Counted from the first letter of the stretch, positions 27,506 through 37,319 are shown. The stretch is 64,000 nucleotides of DNA from DASZTV01 sp035550655 (GCA_035550655.1 DASZOU010000023.1:1-64000), one strand, 5' to 3'. Numbers and translations: made by a program. The notes: generated from the sequence alone by a model not told the origin.

Positions 27506-28564
27506 TCACTCCTGAGTGCCGACAGCCGCCGCGGTGTCGGCGTCGGCAAGCGCCTGCACCACGGCGTCGAGGTCACCATCCAGCACCTGGTCGAGGTTGT
27601 AGGCCTTGTAACCGACCCGGTGGTCACTGATGCGGTTCTCGGGGAAGTTGTAGGTCCGGATCCGCTCGCTGCGGTCGACGGTACGGACCTGGCTGCGGCG
27701 CGCTTCCGACGCTTCGGCGTCCGCGGCCTCTTGTGCCGCTTGCAACATGCGAGCGCGAAGGATACGCATCGCGCTCTCCTTGTTCTGCAGCTGGGACTTC
27801 TCGTTCTGGCACGACACGACGATCCCGGTCGGCAGGTGCGTGATCCGCACTGCCGAGTCCGTCGTGTTGACGCTCTGCCCACCGGGCCCCGACGAGCGGT
27901 ACACGTCGATCCGCAAGTCGTTCGGGTCGATCTCGATCTCGACGTCCTCGGCTTCCGGCAGCACGAGTACGCCGGCCGCGCTCGTGTGGATCCGACCCTG
28001 CGACTCGGTCGCGGGCACCCGCTGGACGCGATGCACGCCGCCTTCGTACTTCAGCCGGCTCCATGGCATCGGCTCGCCCCGGCCGCGCACCGCGATCGTG
28101 GCTTCCTTGTAGCCACCCAGATCGCTCTCGGCAGCGTCGAGCAGCTCCGTCTTCCATCCTTGACGCTCGGCGTAGCGCAGATACATGCGCAACAGATCGC
28201 CCGCGAACAGCGCCGACTCGTCGCCGCCCTCGCCGGCCTTCACCTCGACGATGACGTCCTTGTCGTCATTCGGGTCACGCGGGACCAGCAGGGCACGCAG
28301 CTCGTCGGTCAAGCGCGACAGCGCCGCCTCGAGGTCCGGGATCTCCGCGCGGAAGGACGCGTCCTCGTCGGCAAGCTCCTTGGCTGCCGCGAGATCGTCC
28401 CCGGCCCGGCGCCACTCGGCGTACTTGGCGACGATCGGGCCGAGCTCGGCGTAGCGCCGGCCAACCGTCCGGGCTCGGCCCTGGTCGGCGTGGATGTCCG
28501 GGTCGGACAGCTGCTTCTCGAGGTCGGCGTGCTCGGCGACAAGCTCTTCGACTTGCTCGAACAC
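27506..28564 (-). CDS. prfA: Peptide chain release factor 1
   Basis: RF1 (352 residues) terminates translation at UAA and UAG. The codon-recognition tripeptide is PAT in RVPATESQGRIHTS near residue 182, within the range of RF1 (PxT) and not SPF of RF2. The GGQ loop is SSGPGGQSVNTTDSAVRITH near 223-242. The N-terminal coiled coil (FEQVEELVAEHADLEKQL) and C-terminal helix (YNLDQVLDGDLDAVVQAL) are intact. It lies 48 bp after rpmE. Confidence 0.97.
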   Translation of the reverse strand: MFEQVEELVAEHADLEKQLSDPDIHADQGRARTVGRRYAELGPIVAKYAEWRRAGDDLAAAKELADEDASFRAEIPDLEAALSRLTDELRALLVPRDPNDDKDVIVEVKAGEGGDESALFAGDLLRMYLRYAERQGWKTELLDAAESDLGGYKEATIAVRGRGEPMPWSRLKYEGGVHRVQRVPATESQGRIHTSAAGVLVLPEAEDVEIEIDPNDLRIDVYRSSGPGGQSVNTTDSAVRITHLPTGIVVSCQNEKSQLQNKESAMRILRARMLQAAQEAADAEASEARRSQVRTVDRSERIRTYNFPENRISDHRVGYKAYNLDQVLDGDLDAVVQALADADTAAAVGTQE

Positions 28565-28611
28565 GATGACTCCAGATGAGTAGCAAACAGGTCAGACGAT
28601 GCTGACCACAG

Positions 28612-28818
28612 CTACTTCTTCGAGTACCTCTGCTCGAAGCGCGCCACGCGACCGCCCGTGTCCAGGATCTTCTGCTTGCCCGTGTAGAAGGGGTGGCAGG
28701 CCGAGCAGACGTCGGCATGGATGACGCCGTTCTTCGCGGTGCTGCGCGTGGTGAAGGTGTTGCCGCACGTGCAGGTCACGCTGGTCTCGACGTACTCGGG
28801 GTGGATGTCGGGCTTCAC
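28612..28818 (-). CDS. rpmE: Ribosomal protein bL31, zinc-binding type
   Basis: The gene encodes 68 residues from GTG 28818, with AAGGAG eight nt upstream. It begins VKPDIHPEYVET, the standard bL31 opening. Four metal ligands remain: CTC near 16-18 and CSAC near 37-40, so this is the zinc-containing (C+) paralogue. Under zinc limitation bacteria often swap it for a Cys-less copy; none is in this window. The tail FEQRYSKK is normal. It sits between rho and prfA, as in many actinobacteria. Confidence 0.95.
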   Translation of the reverse strand: MKPDIHPEYVETSVTCTCGNTFTTRSTAKNGVIHADVCSACHPFYTGKQKILDTGGRVARFEQRYSKK

Positions 28819-28928
28819 GGTCGGTGCTCCTTTCGATGGGGGTCGCCGGGTCCCCTCAGCGGGGTGAACCGGAACCGATGCTTCCAGTGTGCCTGAAGTA
28901 GGCAAACGCTGTGGAGCGGTAGATATTC

Positions 28929-30650
28929 CTAGCCCTCGCCCGGACTGGTCTTCTGCACCTGCAGCAGGAACTCGTAGTTGCTGTGCGTCTCCTTGAGCTT
29001 GGACAGCAGCAGCTCCATCCCCTGTTGCGCGTCGAGGGCGTGAAGCACCCGCCGCAGCTTCCAGATGATCTGCAGCTCCTCGGGCGAGAGCAGGATCTCC
29101 TCCTTGCGGGTACCCGACGGGTCGATGTCGACCGCCGGGAAGATCCGCTTGTCCGCGAGCTTGCGATCGAGTTTGAGCTCCATGTTGCCCGTGCCCTTGA
29201 ACTCCTCGAAGATCACGGTGTCCATCGTCGAGCCGGTCTCAACCAGTGCGGTCGCGAGGATAGTCAGCGAGCCGCCGTTCTCGATGTTGCGCGCGGCGCC
29301 GAGGAACCGCTTCGGCGGGTAGAGCGCGGTCGAGTCGACGCCGCCGGAGAGAATCCGGCCGCTCGCCGGCGCCGCCAGGTTGTACGCACGGCCGAGCCGG
29401 GTGATCGAGTCGAGCAGGACGACAACGTCGTGACCGAGCTCGACGAGGCGCTTTGCGCGCTCGATCGACAGCTCGGCGACGCTCGTGTGGTCGGACGGCG
29501 GCCGGTCGAAGGTCGAGGCGATGACCTCACCCTTCACAGACCGCTGCATGTCGGTGACCTCTTCGGGTCGCTCGTCGACGAGAACGACCATGAGGTGGCA
29601 CTCGGGGTTGTTCGTCGTGATGGCGTTCGCGATCGCTTGGAGCACCATCGTCTTGCCGGCCTTCGGCGGCGAGACGATCAGACCGCGCTGACCCTTGCCC
29701 AGCGGTGCGACGAGGTCGATGACCCGGGTCGTGTAGATGTTCGGCTCGGTCTCCAGCCGCAGCCGCTCCTGCGGGTAGAGCGGGATCAGCTTCGCGAAGT
29801 CCGGACGCTTCTTCGCCTCTTCCGGGTCGACGCCGTTGACGGTGTCGAGGCGGACCAGCGCGTTGAACTTCTCGCGTCGCTCACCCTCACGCGGCTGGCG
29901 GATCATGCCCGTGACCGCGTCACCCTTGCGCAACCCGTAGCGCCGCACCTGCGACAAAGAGACGTACACGTCATCGGGGCTCGAGAGATAACCGCTGGTG
30001 CGCACGAACGCGTAGTTGTCGAGGATGTCGACGATCCCGCCGACCGGGACGAGCACATCGTCATCGGAGATGATCGGCTCCGCGTCGTTCGGGCCGAAGC
30101 GTTCACGGCTGCCACCGCGACCGCGGTTGCGCTCCCGGAACCGGCCGCGACGCGAGCGGTTCGAGCCGAACTCCTCGTCACCCTGACGATTGCCCTGGCC
30201 GTCACCACCCGGCCCGTTGTTCTGACCGTTCTGGTTGTTCTGGTTGTTCTGCCGGTTCTGGCCGTTGCCGCCCTGGCGGTTGCCCTGCTGGCGGTCGCGC
30301 GGTTCGCGAGCCTCGCCGCGGTCGTCCTGCTGACGGTCGCGGGGTTCGCGGTCATCGCCGCGACGGTCGTCGCTTCGCTCAGCGCGGCCGTGCTGTGCGT
30401 TGGCGTCATCAGCGGGAGCCGACGCTGCGGCAGCCCGCGAGGAGCCGCCTTGCTTGGCCTGGATCGCCTCGATCAGCTCGCCTTTGCGCATCCGTGCGGT
30501 GCCGGTGATGCCCAGGTCGCCCGCGAGCGTCTGGAGCTCGGGCAACAGCATCCCGGACAGTCCCTTGCGGCGGCCGTTCGTCGATCCGCCGGCGCTGGTC
30601 GACTCGTTGGTCGACGCCTCCGCGGAGGAAACCTCGTGAGTTTCGCTCAC
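28929..30650 (-). CDS. rho: Transcription termination factor Rho with long disordered Q/N-rich insertion
   Basis: Rho is an RNA-dependent ATPase hexamer that ends transcription. This copy has 573 residues, against about 420 in enteric bacteria. The Rho_N helix module (GMLLPELQTLAGDLGITG) lies at about 33-66. Residues 70-185 form a disordered insertion: Arg/Asp/Gln repeats (REPRDRQQ twice), an Asn/Gln run (NGQNRQNNQNNQNGQNN) and an Arg/Gly-rich tract. The cold-shock RNA-binding domain follows (DILDNYAFVRTSGYLSSPDDVYVS). The Walker A loop is SPPKAGKT, Walker B is VVVLLDSITRLGRAYN, and the Q and R loops are normal. The gene has its own 332-bp leader after thrB. Confidence 0.97.
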   Translation of the reverse strand: MSETHEVSSAEASTNESTSAGGSTNGRRKGLSGMLLPELQTLAGDLGITGTARMRKGELIEAIQAKQGGSSRAAAASAPADDANAQHGRAERSDDRRGDDREPRDRQQDDRGEAREPRDRQQGNRQGGNGQNRQNNQNNQNGQNNGPGGDGQGNRQGDEEFGSNRSRRGRFRERNRGRGGSRERFGPNDAEPIISDDDVLVPVGGIVDILDNYAFVRTSGYLSSPDDVYVSLSQVRRYGLRKGDAVTGMIRQPREGERREKFNALVRLDTVNGVDPEEAKKRPDFAKLIPLYPQERLRLETEPNIYTTRVIDLVAPLGKGQRGLIVSPPKAGKTMVLQAIANAITTNNPECHLMVVLVDERPEEVTDMQRSVKGEVIASTFDRPPSDHTSVAELSIERAKRLVELGHDVVVLLDSITRLGRAYNLAAPASGRILSGGVDSTALYPPKRFLGAARNIENGGSLTILATALVETGSTMDTVIFEEFKGTGNMELKLDRKLADKRIFPAVDIDPSGTRKEEILLSPEELQIIWKLRRVLHALDAQQGMELLLSKLKETHSNYEFLLQVQKTSPGEG

Positions 30651-30982
30651 TTACTGGTCCTTCCTTACTTCATTTCAGTCAGTACGGCCGGGAAGTCCGC
30701 GGCGGCACTGGAACCCGCCTTCGCGGCGGGAGCTTTGTTGAGCCGATCCCGGGTGAGGATTTGCGCGTGCGCCCCAAGGCTGGAGCGGGGAAGCGACGAA
30801 TCGGATCTACGGCTGGTGAGACTTGGTGAGGCTCGCTACCGGGGATGCTGACTCGCTGCAGAGCGGAAACCTCGCCCCGATGGGGCGGCTATTCGCAAGG
30901 ACAGCGTAGTCGTCGCCGTCCATTCCTGCCAACAAAGGTGCGGTTCCGGGGTATTCCGGCGTGTCCCGCGGACCAATGCCGG
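30651..30982 (-). promoter_or_regulatory. thrB-rho intergenic region, likely rho promoter and leader
   Basis: This 332-bp stretch has no coding frame that I can support. It holds two GC hairpins: CGCCCC-GAT-GGGGCG at 30873-30887, which may end the thrB transcript, and CCCGCC-TTCGC-GGCGGG at 30714-30730 in the presumed rho leader. A purine-rich AAGGAAGGA lies just ahead of the rho start. No promoter boxes were identified with confidence. Confidence 0.4.
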
Positions 30983-31906
30983 CTAGAGAGCGGCGAGGTG
31001 GGCGCCCTTCTGGTCGACGTCGAGCGGCAGCGCGCTCCAACCTCGTCGCGCAAAGGTCACGGCTCGGTCACGGCCTGCCTTGGTCGTCAGCGCGAGGACG
31101 GTCGGTCCGGCACCCGACACGACGGCGGGTATCCCCGCCGCCCGCAGCTCCGCAACCAACGCGGCGGTGCGTGGCATCGCGGGCTCGCGGTAGGGCTGAT
31201 GCAGCCGGTCTTCCGTCGCGGCAAGCAGGTCACCGGGATGTGAGCGAAGCGCTTCGACCAGCAGCGCAGCGCGCGCGGCATTGGCAACGGCATCAGCGTG
31301 AGGCACTGAGTCGGGCAGCAGCTTGCGCGCCGCCTTCGTCGACGCCCCCGTTCCCGGCACGAACGCCACCGGCGCGAGGTCTGCCGACACCGGCACCTTC
31401 AACGCGCGCGCACCCGACGCATCGCTCCAGGCGATGGTCAGTCCGCCGAGCAGGCAAGCGGCGACGTTGTCCGGGTGACCTTCGAGCTGCGCGGCATGCG
31501 CAAGCGCGGCGTCATCGTCCATGCGTTCGCTGCCACCCACGACCAGTCCGCGTGCGGCGACCACGCCCGCGACGATCGCTGCCGCCGATGAGCCGAGACC
31601 GCGGCTGTGAGGAATCCGGTTGGCACACACGACCTCGAGACCGGTGGGTGCCCCGCCGAGCAGCTTGAACGTCGCGCGCATCGACTTCACCACCAGATGA
31701 CGCGCGTTGCGCGGCACACTCGCCGCACCCATCCCCGCCACGTCGACGGACAGACCGGGCTCGTCGGTGACGCGTACGACGACGTCGTCGTACAGCTCGA
31801 GGGCAAGCCCGAGCGCGTCGAACCCCGGACCGAGGTTGGCACTGGTCGCGGGTACGCGAACCCGTACCGGAGCAGCCTTGAACGTCGGGCCGGACCGTCT
31901 GGCCAT
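30983..31906 (-). CDS. thrB: Homoserine kinase
   Basis: This GHMP-family kinase has 307 residues and phosphorylates homoserine on O-gamma. The start ATG 31906 shares one base with the thrC stop (TAATG). Motifs are VRVPATSANLGPGFDALGLAL near 14-34, the ATP loop PHSRGLGSSAAAIVAG near 88-103, and the C-terminal GAGPTVLAL near 263. It forms an operon with lysA, hom and thrC. Confidence 0.96.
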   Translation of the reverse strand: MARRSGPTFKAAPVRVRVPATSANLGPGFDALGLALELYDDVVVRVTDEPGLSVDVAGMGAASVPRNARHLVVKSMRATFKLLGGAPTGLEVVCANRIPHSRGLGSSAAAIVAGVVAARGLVVGGSERMDDDAALAHAAQLEGHPDNVAACLLGGLTIAWSDASGARALKVPVSADLAPVAFVPGTGASTKAARKLLPDSVPHADAVANAARAALLVEALRSHPGDLLAATEDRLHQPYREPAMPRTAALVAELRAAGIPAVVSGAGPTVLALTTKAGRDRAVTFARRGWSALPLDVDQKGAHLAAL

Positions 31907-32979
31907 TACAGGTCGAGAGCTTCCGCCGCCGCCGAGACCTCGGCGGCGATGGTCAGCGGCGCGGGAGCACCGGCGATCGCCCACTCGGGATCCTTCAGAC
32001 CGTTGCCCGTCACGGTGCACACGACGCGAAGCCCGGCGTCGAGCGTCCCTTCGTGACGGGCCTGCAACAGGCCCGCGACGCTGGCGGCGCTCGCCGGTTC
32101 GACGAACACACCTTCTTCCTTCGCGAGGATCCGGTACGCGGCCAGGATGTCGCGGTCGGTGACCGCCTCGATGGCACCGCCGGACTCGTCACGAGCCGCA
32201 AGTGCCTGTTGCCACGATGCGGGATTGCCGATCCGGATCGCGGTGGCAATGGTCGACGGCGAGTGGACCGGTGCACCGCGCACGATTGGTGCGGCGCCGG
32301 CTGCCTGGAACCCGCGCATGACCGGACGGTGCGTGGCGATCCCGTCGCCGGCGTATTCGACGTAGCCCTTCCAGTAGGCCGTGATGTTGCCGGCGTTGCC
32401 CACGGGGAGGCAGTGGACGTCCGGCGCGTCACCGAGCGCGTCACAGATCTCGAACGACGCCGTCTTCTGGCCTTCGATCCGGAACTCGTTGACGGAGTTC
32501 ACGAGAGCGACCGGGTACTTCTCTGCGAGATCCCGCGCGAGGTTGAGGCAGTCGTCGAAGTTGCCATCGACCTGCAGCAGCCGCGCACCGTGCACGAGCG
32601 CCTGCGCAAGCTTGCCCATCGCGATCTTGCCGCGTGGCACCAGCACCGCGCACACCATCTCGGCGCGGACGGCGTACGCCGCGGCGCTCGCGGAGGTGTT
32701 GCCGGTAGAAGCGCAGATGACGGCCTTGGCGCCTTCCTCAGCCGCTTTGCTGATCGCCATGGTCATCCCGCGGTCCTTGAACGACCCTGTCGGGTTGAGG
32801 CCCTCGACCTTCAGCAGGACATCGCAGCCGGTGCGCTTGGACAGCCGCGGCGCCGGGATGAGCGGCGTACCGCCTTCGAGCAGCGTGATCACCGGCGTGG
32901 CGTCCGTGACCGGCAACCGGTCGCGAAACTCCTCGATGACACCTCGCCACGGCGCCGACCGAGCGACGGTGGTCGTCAT
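31906..32979 (-). CDS. thrC: Threonine synthase
   Basis: The PLP enzyme of 357 residues converts O-phosphohomoserine to threonine. The PLP lysine is in GLNPTGSFKDRGM near residue 62. Cofactor phosphate is bound by the Gly-rich PVGNAGNITAYWKGY segment near 187. SGGAIEAVTDRDIL and EPASAASVAGLL complete the fold. It is the short monofunctional form typical of actinobacteria. It overlaps hom by 4 bp and thrB by 1 bp. Confidence 0.97.
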   Translation of the reverse strand: MTTTVARSAPWRGVIEEFRDRLPVTDATPVITLLEGGTPLIPAPRLSKRTGCDVLLKVEGLNPTGSFKDRGMTMAISKAAEEGAKAVICASTGNTSASAAAYAVRAEMVCAVLVPRGKIAMGKLAQALVHGARLLQVDGNFDDCLNLARDLAEKYPVALVNSVNEFRIEGQKTASFEICDALGDAPDVHCLPVGNAGNITAYWKGYVEYAGDGIATHRPVMRGFQAAGAAPIVRGAPVHSPSTIATAIRIGNPASWQQALAARDESGGAIEAVTDRDILAAYRILAKEEGVFVEPASAASVAGLLQARHEGTLDAGLRVVCTVTGNGLKDPEWAIAGAPAPLTIAAEVSAAAEALDL

Positions 32980-34280
32980 GCGCCACCCCCCTCGACTCGC
33001 ATCACACTTGCAACGGCGCGAACAACGTCCAACTGGCGCAGCTCTTCCACGGTGGCGGACAGGGCCGCGTCGGTTGCGTCGTGGGTCACGAGGTCCAGCG
33101 TCGCATCGTCACCGTGTCCCTCTTGCCGAACCGTCTGGATCGACACGTCGTGCACGGCGAATGCCTGCGCGATGCTGGCGAGCACACCCGCCTTGTCCGC
33201 CACATCCAGGCTGACGTGGTAGCGCGTGATGGTCTCTCCCATCGGCCGGATCGGGAGCGCGGCGTACGACGAGTCGCCGGCACCGCGCGCGCCGGACAGC
33301 CGGTTCCGGCAGACGGCCACCAGATCGCCGAGGACTGCGCTCGCGGTCGGCGCGCCGCCGGCACCGCGGCCGTAGAACATCAGCTGGCCCGCAGCGTCGG
33401 CCTCGATGAACACGGCGTTGTACGCGTCGCGGACGCCGGCGAGCGGGTGGCTGAGCGGAAGGATCGCCGGGTGCACTCGCACGCCGACCGACTCACGCCC
33501 GTTGCGGTCGGGGGCGCGCTCGGCAATCGCAAGCAGCTTCACGACACCACCCATGTCGCGCGCGCTCGCGACGTCGCCGGCAGTCACGTCGGAGATGCCT
33601 TCGCGATGTACGTCGGCGGCGGTCACCCTGGTGTGGAAGGCGAGACCGGCAAGAATCGCGGCCTTCGCCGCCGCGTCGAACCCGTCCACATCCGCCGACG
33701 GGTCGGCCTCGGCGTAGCCGAGCGCCTGCGCCTCCTCGAGCGCGTCGGAGAAGCTCGCGCCGGTGCTGTCCATCTTGGTCAGGATGTAGTTGGTGGTCCC
33801 GTTGACGATGCCGATCACCCGGTTGACGCGGTCGCCGGCGAGCGACTCGCGAAGCGGCCGCAGCAGCGGGATCGCGCCCGCGACGCTGGCCTCGCAATAG
33901 AGATCGGTGTTGCCGCGGCGCGCCGCGTCGTACAGCGTGCCGCCGTCCTCGGCGAGCAGGGCCTTGTTGGCGGTCACCACGGACGCGCCACGCTCGAGCG
34001 CCGTCACCAGCAGGGAGCGGGCAGGCTCGATGCCGCCGATGACCTCGATGACGACGTCGACGTCCTCGCGCGCGACCAGGGCGGCGCTGTCAGTGGTGAA
34101 CAGCGACGGATCGACAGCGACGTCACGAGAGCGCTGCGGCCGGCGTACGGCGATGCCGGCGATCTCCAGCGGTGCGCCGATGCGCTGCGCAAGGTCGCCA
34201 CTGTGCGCACCGATCAGCCGCACGACCTCGCTGCCGACGACACCGCAACCCAGCATCGCGATCTTCAACGGTTTGCTCAT
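32976..34280 (-). CDS. hom: Homoserine dehydrogenase with ACT domain
   Basis: This 434-residue enzyme reduces aspartate semialdehyde to homoserine. The NAD(P) motif is IAMLGCGVVGSEVV at 8-21. The substrate part has VTANKALLAEDG near 100, CEASVAGAIPLLRPL near 130, GIVNGTTNYILTKM near 155 and EAQALGYAEADPSADVDGFDAA near 180. A C-terminal ACT domain (YHVSLDVADKAGVLASIAQAFA) allows feedback inhibition by threonine. The start ATG 34280 lies within the end of lysA (4-bp overlap). Confidence 0.97.
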   Translation of the reverse strand: MSKPLKIAMLGCGVVGSEVVRLIGAHSGDLAQRIGAPLEIAGIAVRRPQRSRDVAVDPSLFTTDSAALVAREDVDVVIEVIGGIEPARSLLVTALERGASVVTANKALLAEDGGTLYDAARRGNTDLYCEASVAGAIPLLRPLRESLAGDRVNRVIGIVNGTTNYILTKMDSTGASFSDALEEAQALGYAEADPSADVDGFDAAAKAAILAGLAFHTRVTAADVHREGISDVTAGDVASARDMGGVVKLLAIAERAPDRNGRESVGVRVHPAILPLSHPLAGVRDAYNAVFIEADAAGQLMFYGRGAGGAPTASAVLGDLVAVCRNRLSGARGAGDSSYAALPIRPMGETITRYHVSLDVADKAGVLASIAQAFAVHDVSIQTVRQEGHGDDATLDLVTHDATDAALSATVEELRQLDVVRAVASVMRVEGGGA

Positions 34281-35659
34281 CCGAGATCCAGCCCCAGCAG
34301 GTCGTCGAGAGTCTCGCGCCGCACCATGACGCGGCTCGCGCCATCCTTGACTGCGACGACCGGTGGTCGTGGCACTGCGTTGTAGTTGCTGGCCATCGAG
34401 CGACAGTAGGCGCCCGTGGCCGCGACGGCGAGCAGATCCCCGGGGGCAAGGTCCTGCGGCAGCCACAGATCACGCACGACGATGTCGCCCGCCTCGCAGT
34501 GTTTGCCGACCAGCCGCGCCAGCATCGGCGCCGCATCACTGTCCCGCGATGCCAGCACACAGGTGTACGACGCGTCGTACAGCGCGGTGCGGATGTTGTC
34601 GCTCATCCCGCCATCAACGCTGACGTAGGTCCTGATGCCGTCGATCTCCTTGACGGTTCCGACCTCGTAGAGGGTGACGCCGGCGGGGCCGACGATCGCG
34701 CGGCCCGGCTCGACGGCAAGCCGCGGCACCGGAAGCGCGGCGGCCTCGCACTCGCGCTCGACGATCAGGCGCAGCTGCTTCGCGACCTCGGCGACGTCGG
34801 CCGGGTCGTCGTCGGGCGTGTAGGCGATACCGAGCCCGCCACCGAGGTCGAGCTCGGGCAAGGTCAAACCCACCACGTCGCGCACTGTCGCAAGCAGCCC
34901 GACGACGCGGTGAGCAGCGACCTCGAAGCCCGCGGTGTCGAAGATCTGCGAGCCGATGTGGCTGTGGAGGCCGACCAGCTCGAGCGACGGCAGCGCGACG
35001 ACGCGTCGTACCGCCTCGAGCGCGGCACCCCCGGCGAGAGAGAACCCGAACTTCTGGTCCTCGTGTGCCGTCGCGATGAACTCATGGGTGTGCGCCTCGA
35101 CGCCGACCGTGACGCGGACGAGCACCCGCTGCCTGACGCCGGCCGCCTCCGCCACGTGGGCGAGCCGCGCGATCTCGTGGTCGCTGTCGACGACCACCCG
35201 GCCGACTCCGGCTGCGACCGCGGCCTCGAGCTCGCCGCGGGACTTGTTGTTCCCGTGCATGAGGATCCGCTCGGCCGGGAAGCCTGCGGCGAGCGCGGTC
35301 GCCAGCTCACCGCCACTCGACACGTCGAGCGACAGGCCTTCTTCTCGCACCCAGGCCGCGACGCCCTTCGACAGGAACGCCTTCGCCGCGTAATAGATAT
35401 CGGTGTCATCGCCGAAGGCGGCGCGATAGCCCCGGCACCGGCTCCGGACATCGTCTTCGGACAGGACATACACCGGGGTGCCGTGCGCGGCGGCGAGGTC
35501 GCGTACGTCGCAGCCACCGAGGTGCATCACTCCGCCGACGCGTTCAGCCCCGAGCGGCCAGATCCGCGGGTCCAGCTCACCGAACGCGGCAGGGGGCGCC
35601 CCGAGGGGGTGACTCGTCGTCGGGTCGGCATGCATCGCGCCGGCCGGGTGGGCCTTCAT
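34277..35659 (-). CDS. lysA: Diaminopimelate decarboxylase
   Basis: The PLP enzyme of 460 residues makes L-lysine from meso-diaminopimelate. The PLP lysine is in YYAAKAFLS near residue 74. HSHIGSQIFD near 219, LDLGGGLGIAY near 255, EPGRAIVGPAG near 310, and the active-site GKHCEAGDIVV near 380 (CESGD in most homologues, here Ser to Ala) are in order. I start at ATG 35659, 4 bp beyond the argS stop; ATG 35635 is an alternative. It is the first gene of the lysA-hom-thrC-thrB run. Confidence 0.95.
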   Translation of the reverse strand: MKAHPAGAMHADPTTSHPLGAPPAAFGELDPRIWPLGAERVGGVMHLGGCDVRDLAAAHGTPVYVLSEDDVRSRCRGYRAAFGDDTDIYYAAKAFLSKGVAAWVREEGLSLDVSSGGELATALAAGFPAERILMHGNNKSRGELEAAVAAGVGRVVVDSDHEIARLAHVAEAAGVRQRVLVRVTVGVEAHTHEFIATAHEDQKFGFSLAGGAALEAVRRVVALPSLELVGLHSHIGSQIFDTAGFEVAAHRVVGLLATVRDVVGLTLPELDLGGGLGIAYTPDDDPADVAEVAKQLRLIVERECEAAALPVPRLAVEPGRAIVGPAGVTLYEVGTVKEIDGIRTYVSVDGGMSDNIRTALYDASYTCVLASRDSDAAPMLARLVGKHCEAGDIVVRDLWLPQDLAPGDLLAVAATGAYCRSMASNYNAVPRPPVVAVKDGASRVMVRRETLDDLLGLDLG

Positions 35660-35663
35660 CGCG

Positions 35664-37319
35664 CTACATCCGCTCCGGAGCGGTGACGCCGAGCAGGCCG
35701 AGCCCACTCGCGATCACGATCCGCGTCGCTTCCACCAGCCACAGCCGGGCGCGGGTGAGGTCCGTGGCCGGCTCGTCTCCCATCGGCAGCACCCGACACG
35801 CGTCGTAGAAGCGGTGGTAGGTCCCCGCGAGCTCCTCGAGGTAGCGCGCGACTCGGTGCGGCTCGCGCAGCTCGGCGGCACTCGCGACGATCCGCGGGAA
35901 CTCGCCGAGCGCCGCCAGCAGGTCGCTCTCACGTGGCTCGGCAAGCAGGCCGCCGTCGAAGTCGTCACCGCGAGTGATCCCGAGATCGGCGGCGTTGCGA
36001 AGCAACGACGAGATCCGGGCGTGTGCGTACTGCACGTAGAACACCGGGTTGTCGTTGGTCTTGCGCGCCCAGAGGTCCAGATCGAGGTCGATCGGCGAGT
36101 CGCTGCTGTACCGCGCGAGCGCGTAGCGGGCGGCGTCCACCCCGATCGCGTCGACCATGTCGGCAAGCAGTACGACGTTGCCGGCGCGTTTGGACATCCG
36201 GACCGGCTCACCGTCCTTGAGCAGGTTGACCATCTGTCCGATCAGCACCTCGATCGTGCGATCCGGGTCGTCACCGAAACACGCCGCGATGGCACGCAGC
36301 CGCCCGACGTACCCGTGGTGATCGGCGCCCAGCATGTAGATGCAGCGGTCGAAGCCGCGCTCACGCTTGTCGAGGTAGTACGCGCAGTCGGCGGCGAAGT
36401 AGGTCCATTCGCCGTCGCTCTTGCGAAGCACCCGGTCCTTGTCATCGCCGAGGTCGACGGTGCGCAGCCAGAACGCGCCGTCGGCCTCGTAGATCCGGCG
36501 CTGCTCGGTCAGGCGTCCGAAGGCGGCCTCCAGCTCACCCTTGTCGTGCAGCGACTTCTCGTTGAAGTAGACGTCGAAGACCACGCCGAAGTCGGCCAGC
36601 GATCCTTTGATCTCGGCGAACATCCGCTCGACGCCCTCGGCGCGGAACAGCTCGATCGCGTCGGCTTCCGGGAGCGACGTGGCCTCGGGATGGTCGGCAA
36701 CGATCGCCGCCGCGATCTCCCCGATGTACTCCCCCGCGTAGCCGTCCTCTGGGGCCTCTTCACCGCGTGCGGCGGCAAGCAGGGAGCGGGCGAACCGGTC
36801 GATCTGCGAGCCGGCGTCGTTGAAGTAGTACTCCCGGGTGACGTCCGCGCCGGCCGCGGTCAGGATCCTGCCGAGCGCGTCACCGACTGCCGCCCAACGC
36901 ACGGCACCGATGTGGACCGGGCCGGTCGGGTTCGCGGAGACGAACTCCAGGTTGATCCGCTGCTTGGCGAGGGTGTCGGTGCGGCCGTAGTCCGCACCCG
37001 CCGAGACGATCGTCCGGGCAAGCTCACCGTGGGCACCTGCTGCCAGCGTGATGTTGAGGAAGCCCGGCCCGGCGACGTCCACCGCCTGGATTCCCGCCGT
37101 CTCGCGCAGCCGGGTCGCGACGATCTCGGCCACTTCGCGCGGCGAGCGCCCGGCGGGCTTGGCGAGCTGGAGCGCCACGTTCGTGGCGTAGTCGCCGTGG
37201 TCGCGACTCTTGGGCCGCTCGACCAGGACGGAGTCGGGCGCATCCACGGCCAGCTCGCCGGCCGCCACGGCAGCGCGAACCGCCGCCACGACGGCGTCAC
37301 CGAGATCGGCCGGAGTCAC
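35664..37319 (-). CDS. argS: Arginyl-tRNA synthetase
   Basis: The class I synthetase has 551 residues and starts at GTG 37319. The N-terminal Add1 domain recognises the tRNA D-loop. The HIGH-type motif is ANPTGPVHIGAVRW near 130. The KMSKS-type loop is VRMSKRAGNVV near 375. The DALR anticodon domain ends in VTAPERM. It is 4 bp upstream of lysA and may be co-transcribed. A tRNA-Arg gene lies 1.5 kb away. Confidence 0.96.
   Translation of the reverse strand: MTPADLGDAVVAAVRAAVAAGELAVDAPDSVLVERPKSRDHGDYATNVALQLAKPAGRSPREVAEIVATRLRETAGIQAVDVAGPGFLNITLAAGAHGELARTIVSAGADYGRTDTLAKQRINLEFVSANPTGPVHIGAVRWAAVGDALGRILTAAGADVTREYYFNDAGSQIDRFARSLLAAARGEEAPEDGYAGEYIGEIAAAIVADHPEATSLPEADAIELFRAEGVERMFAEIKGSLADFGVVFDVYFNEKSLHDKGELEAAFGRLTEQRRIYEADGAFWLRTVDLGDDKDRVLRKSDGEWTYFAADCAYYLDKRERGFDRCIYMLGADHHGYVGRLRAIAACFGDDPDRTIEVLIGQMVNLLKDGEPVRMSKRAGNVVLLADMVDAIGVDAARYALARYSSDSPIDLDLDLWARKTNDNPVFYVQYAHARISSLLRNAADLGITRGDDFDGGLLAEPRESDLLAALGEFPRIVASAAELREPHRVARYLEELAGTYHRFYDACRVLPMGDEPATDLTRARLWLVEATRIVIASGLGLLGVTAPERM

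Noticed and set aside
30714..30730. Rho-independent terminator between thrB and rho
   Set aside because: The GC hairpin has no T-tract on either strand in the relevant direction; it is listed only as a leader hairpin.
28983..30851. 622-codon open frame antisense to rho
   Set aside because: Rho is complete on the other strand. The long frame results from strong third-position GC bias and has no domain pattern.
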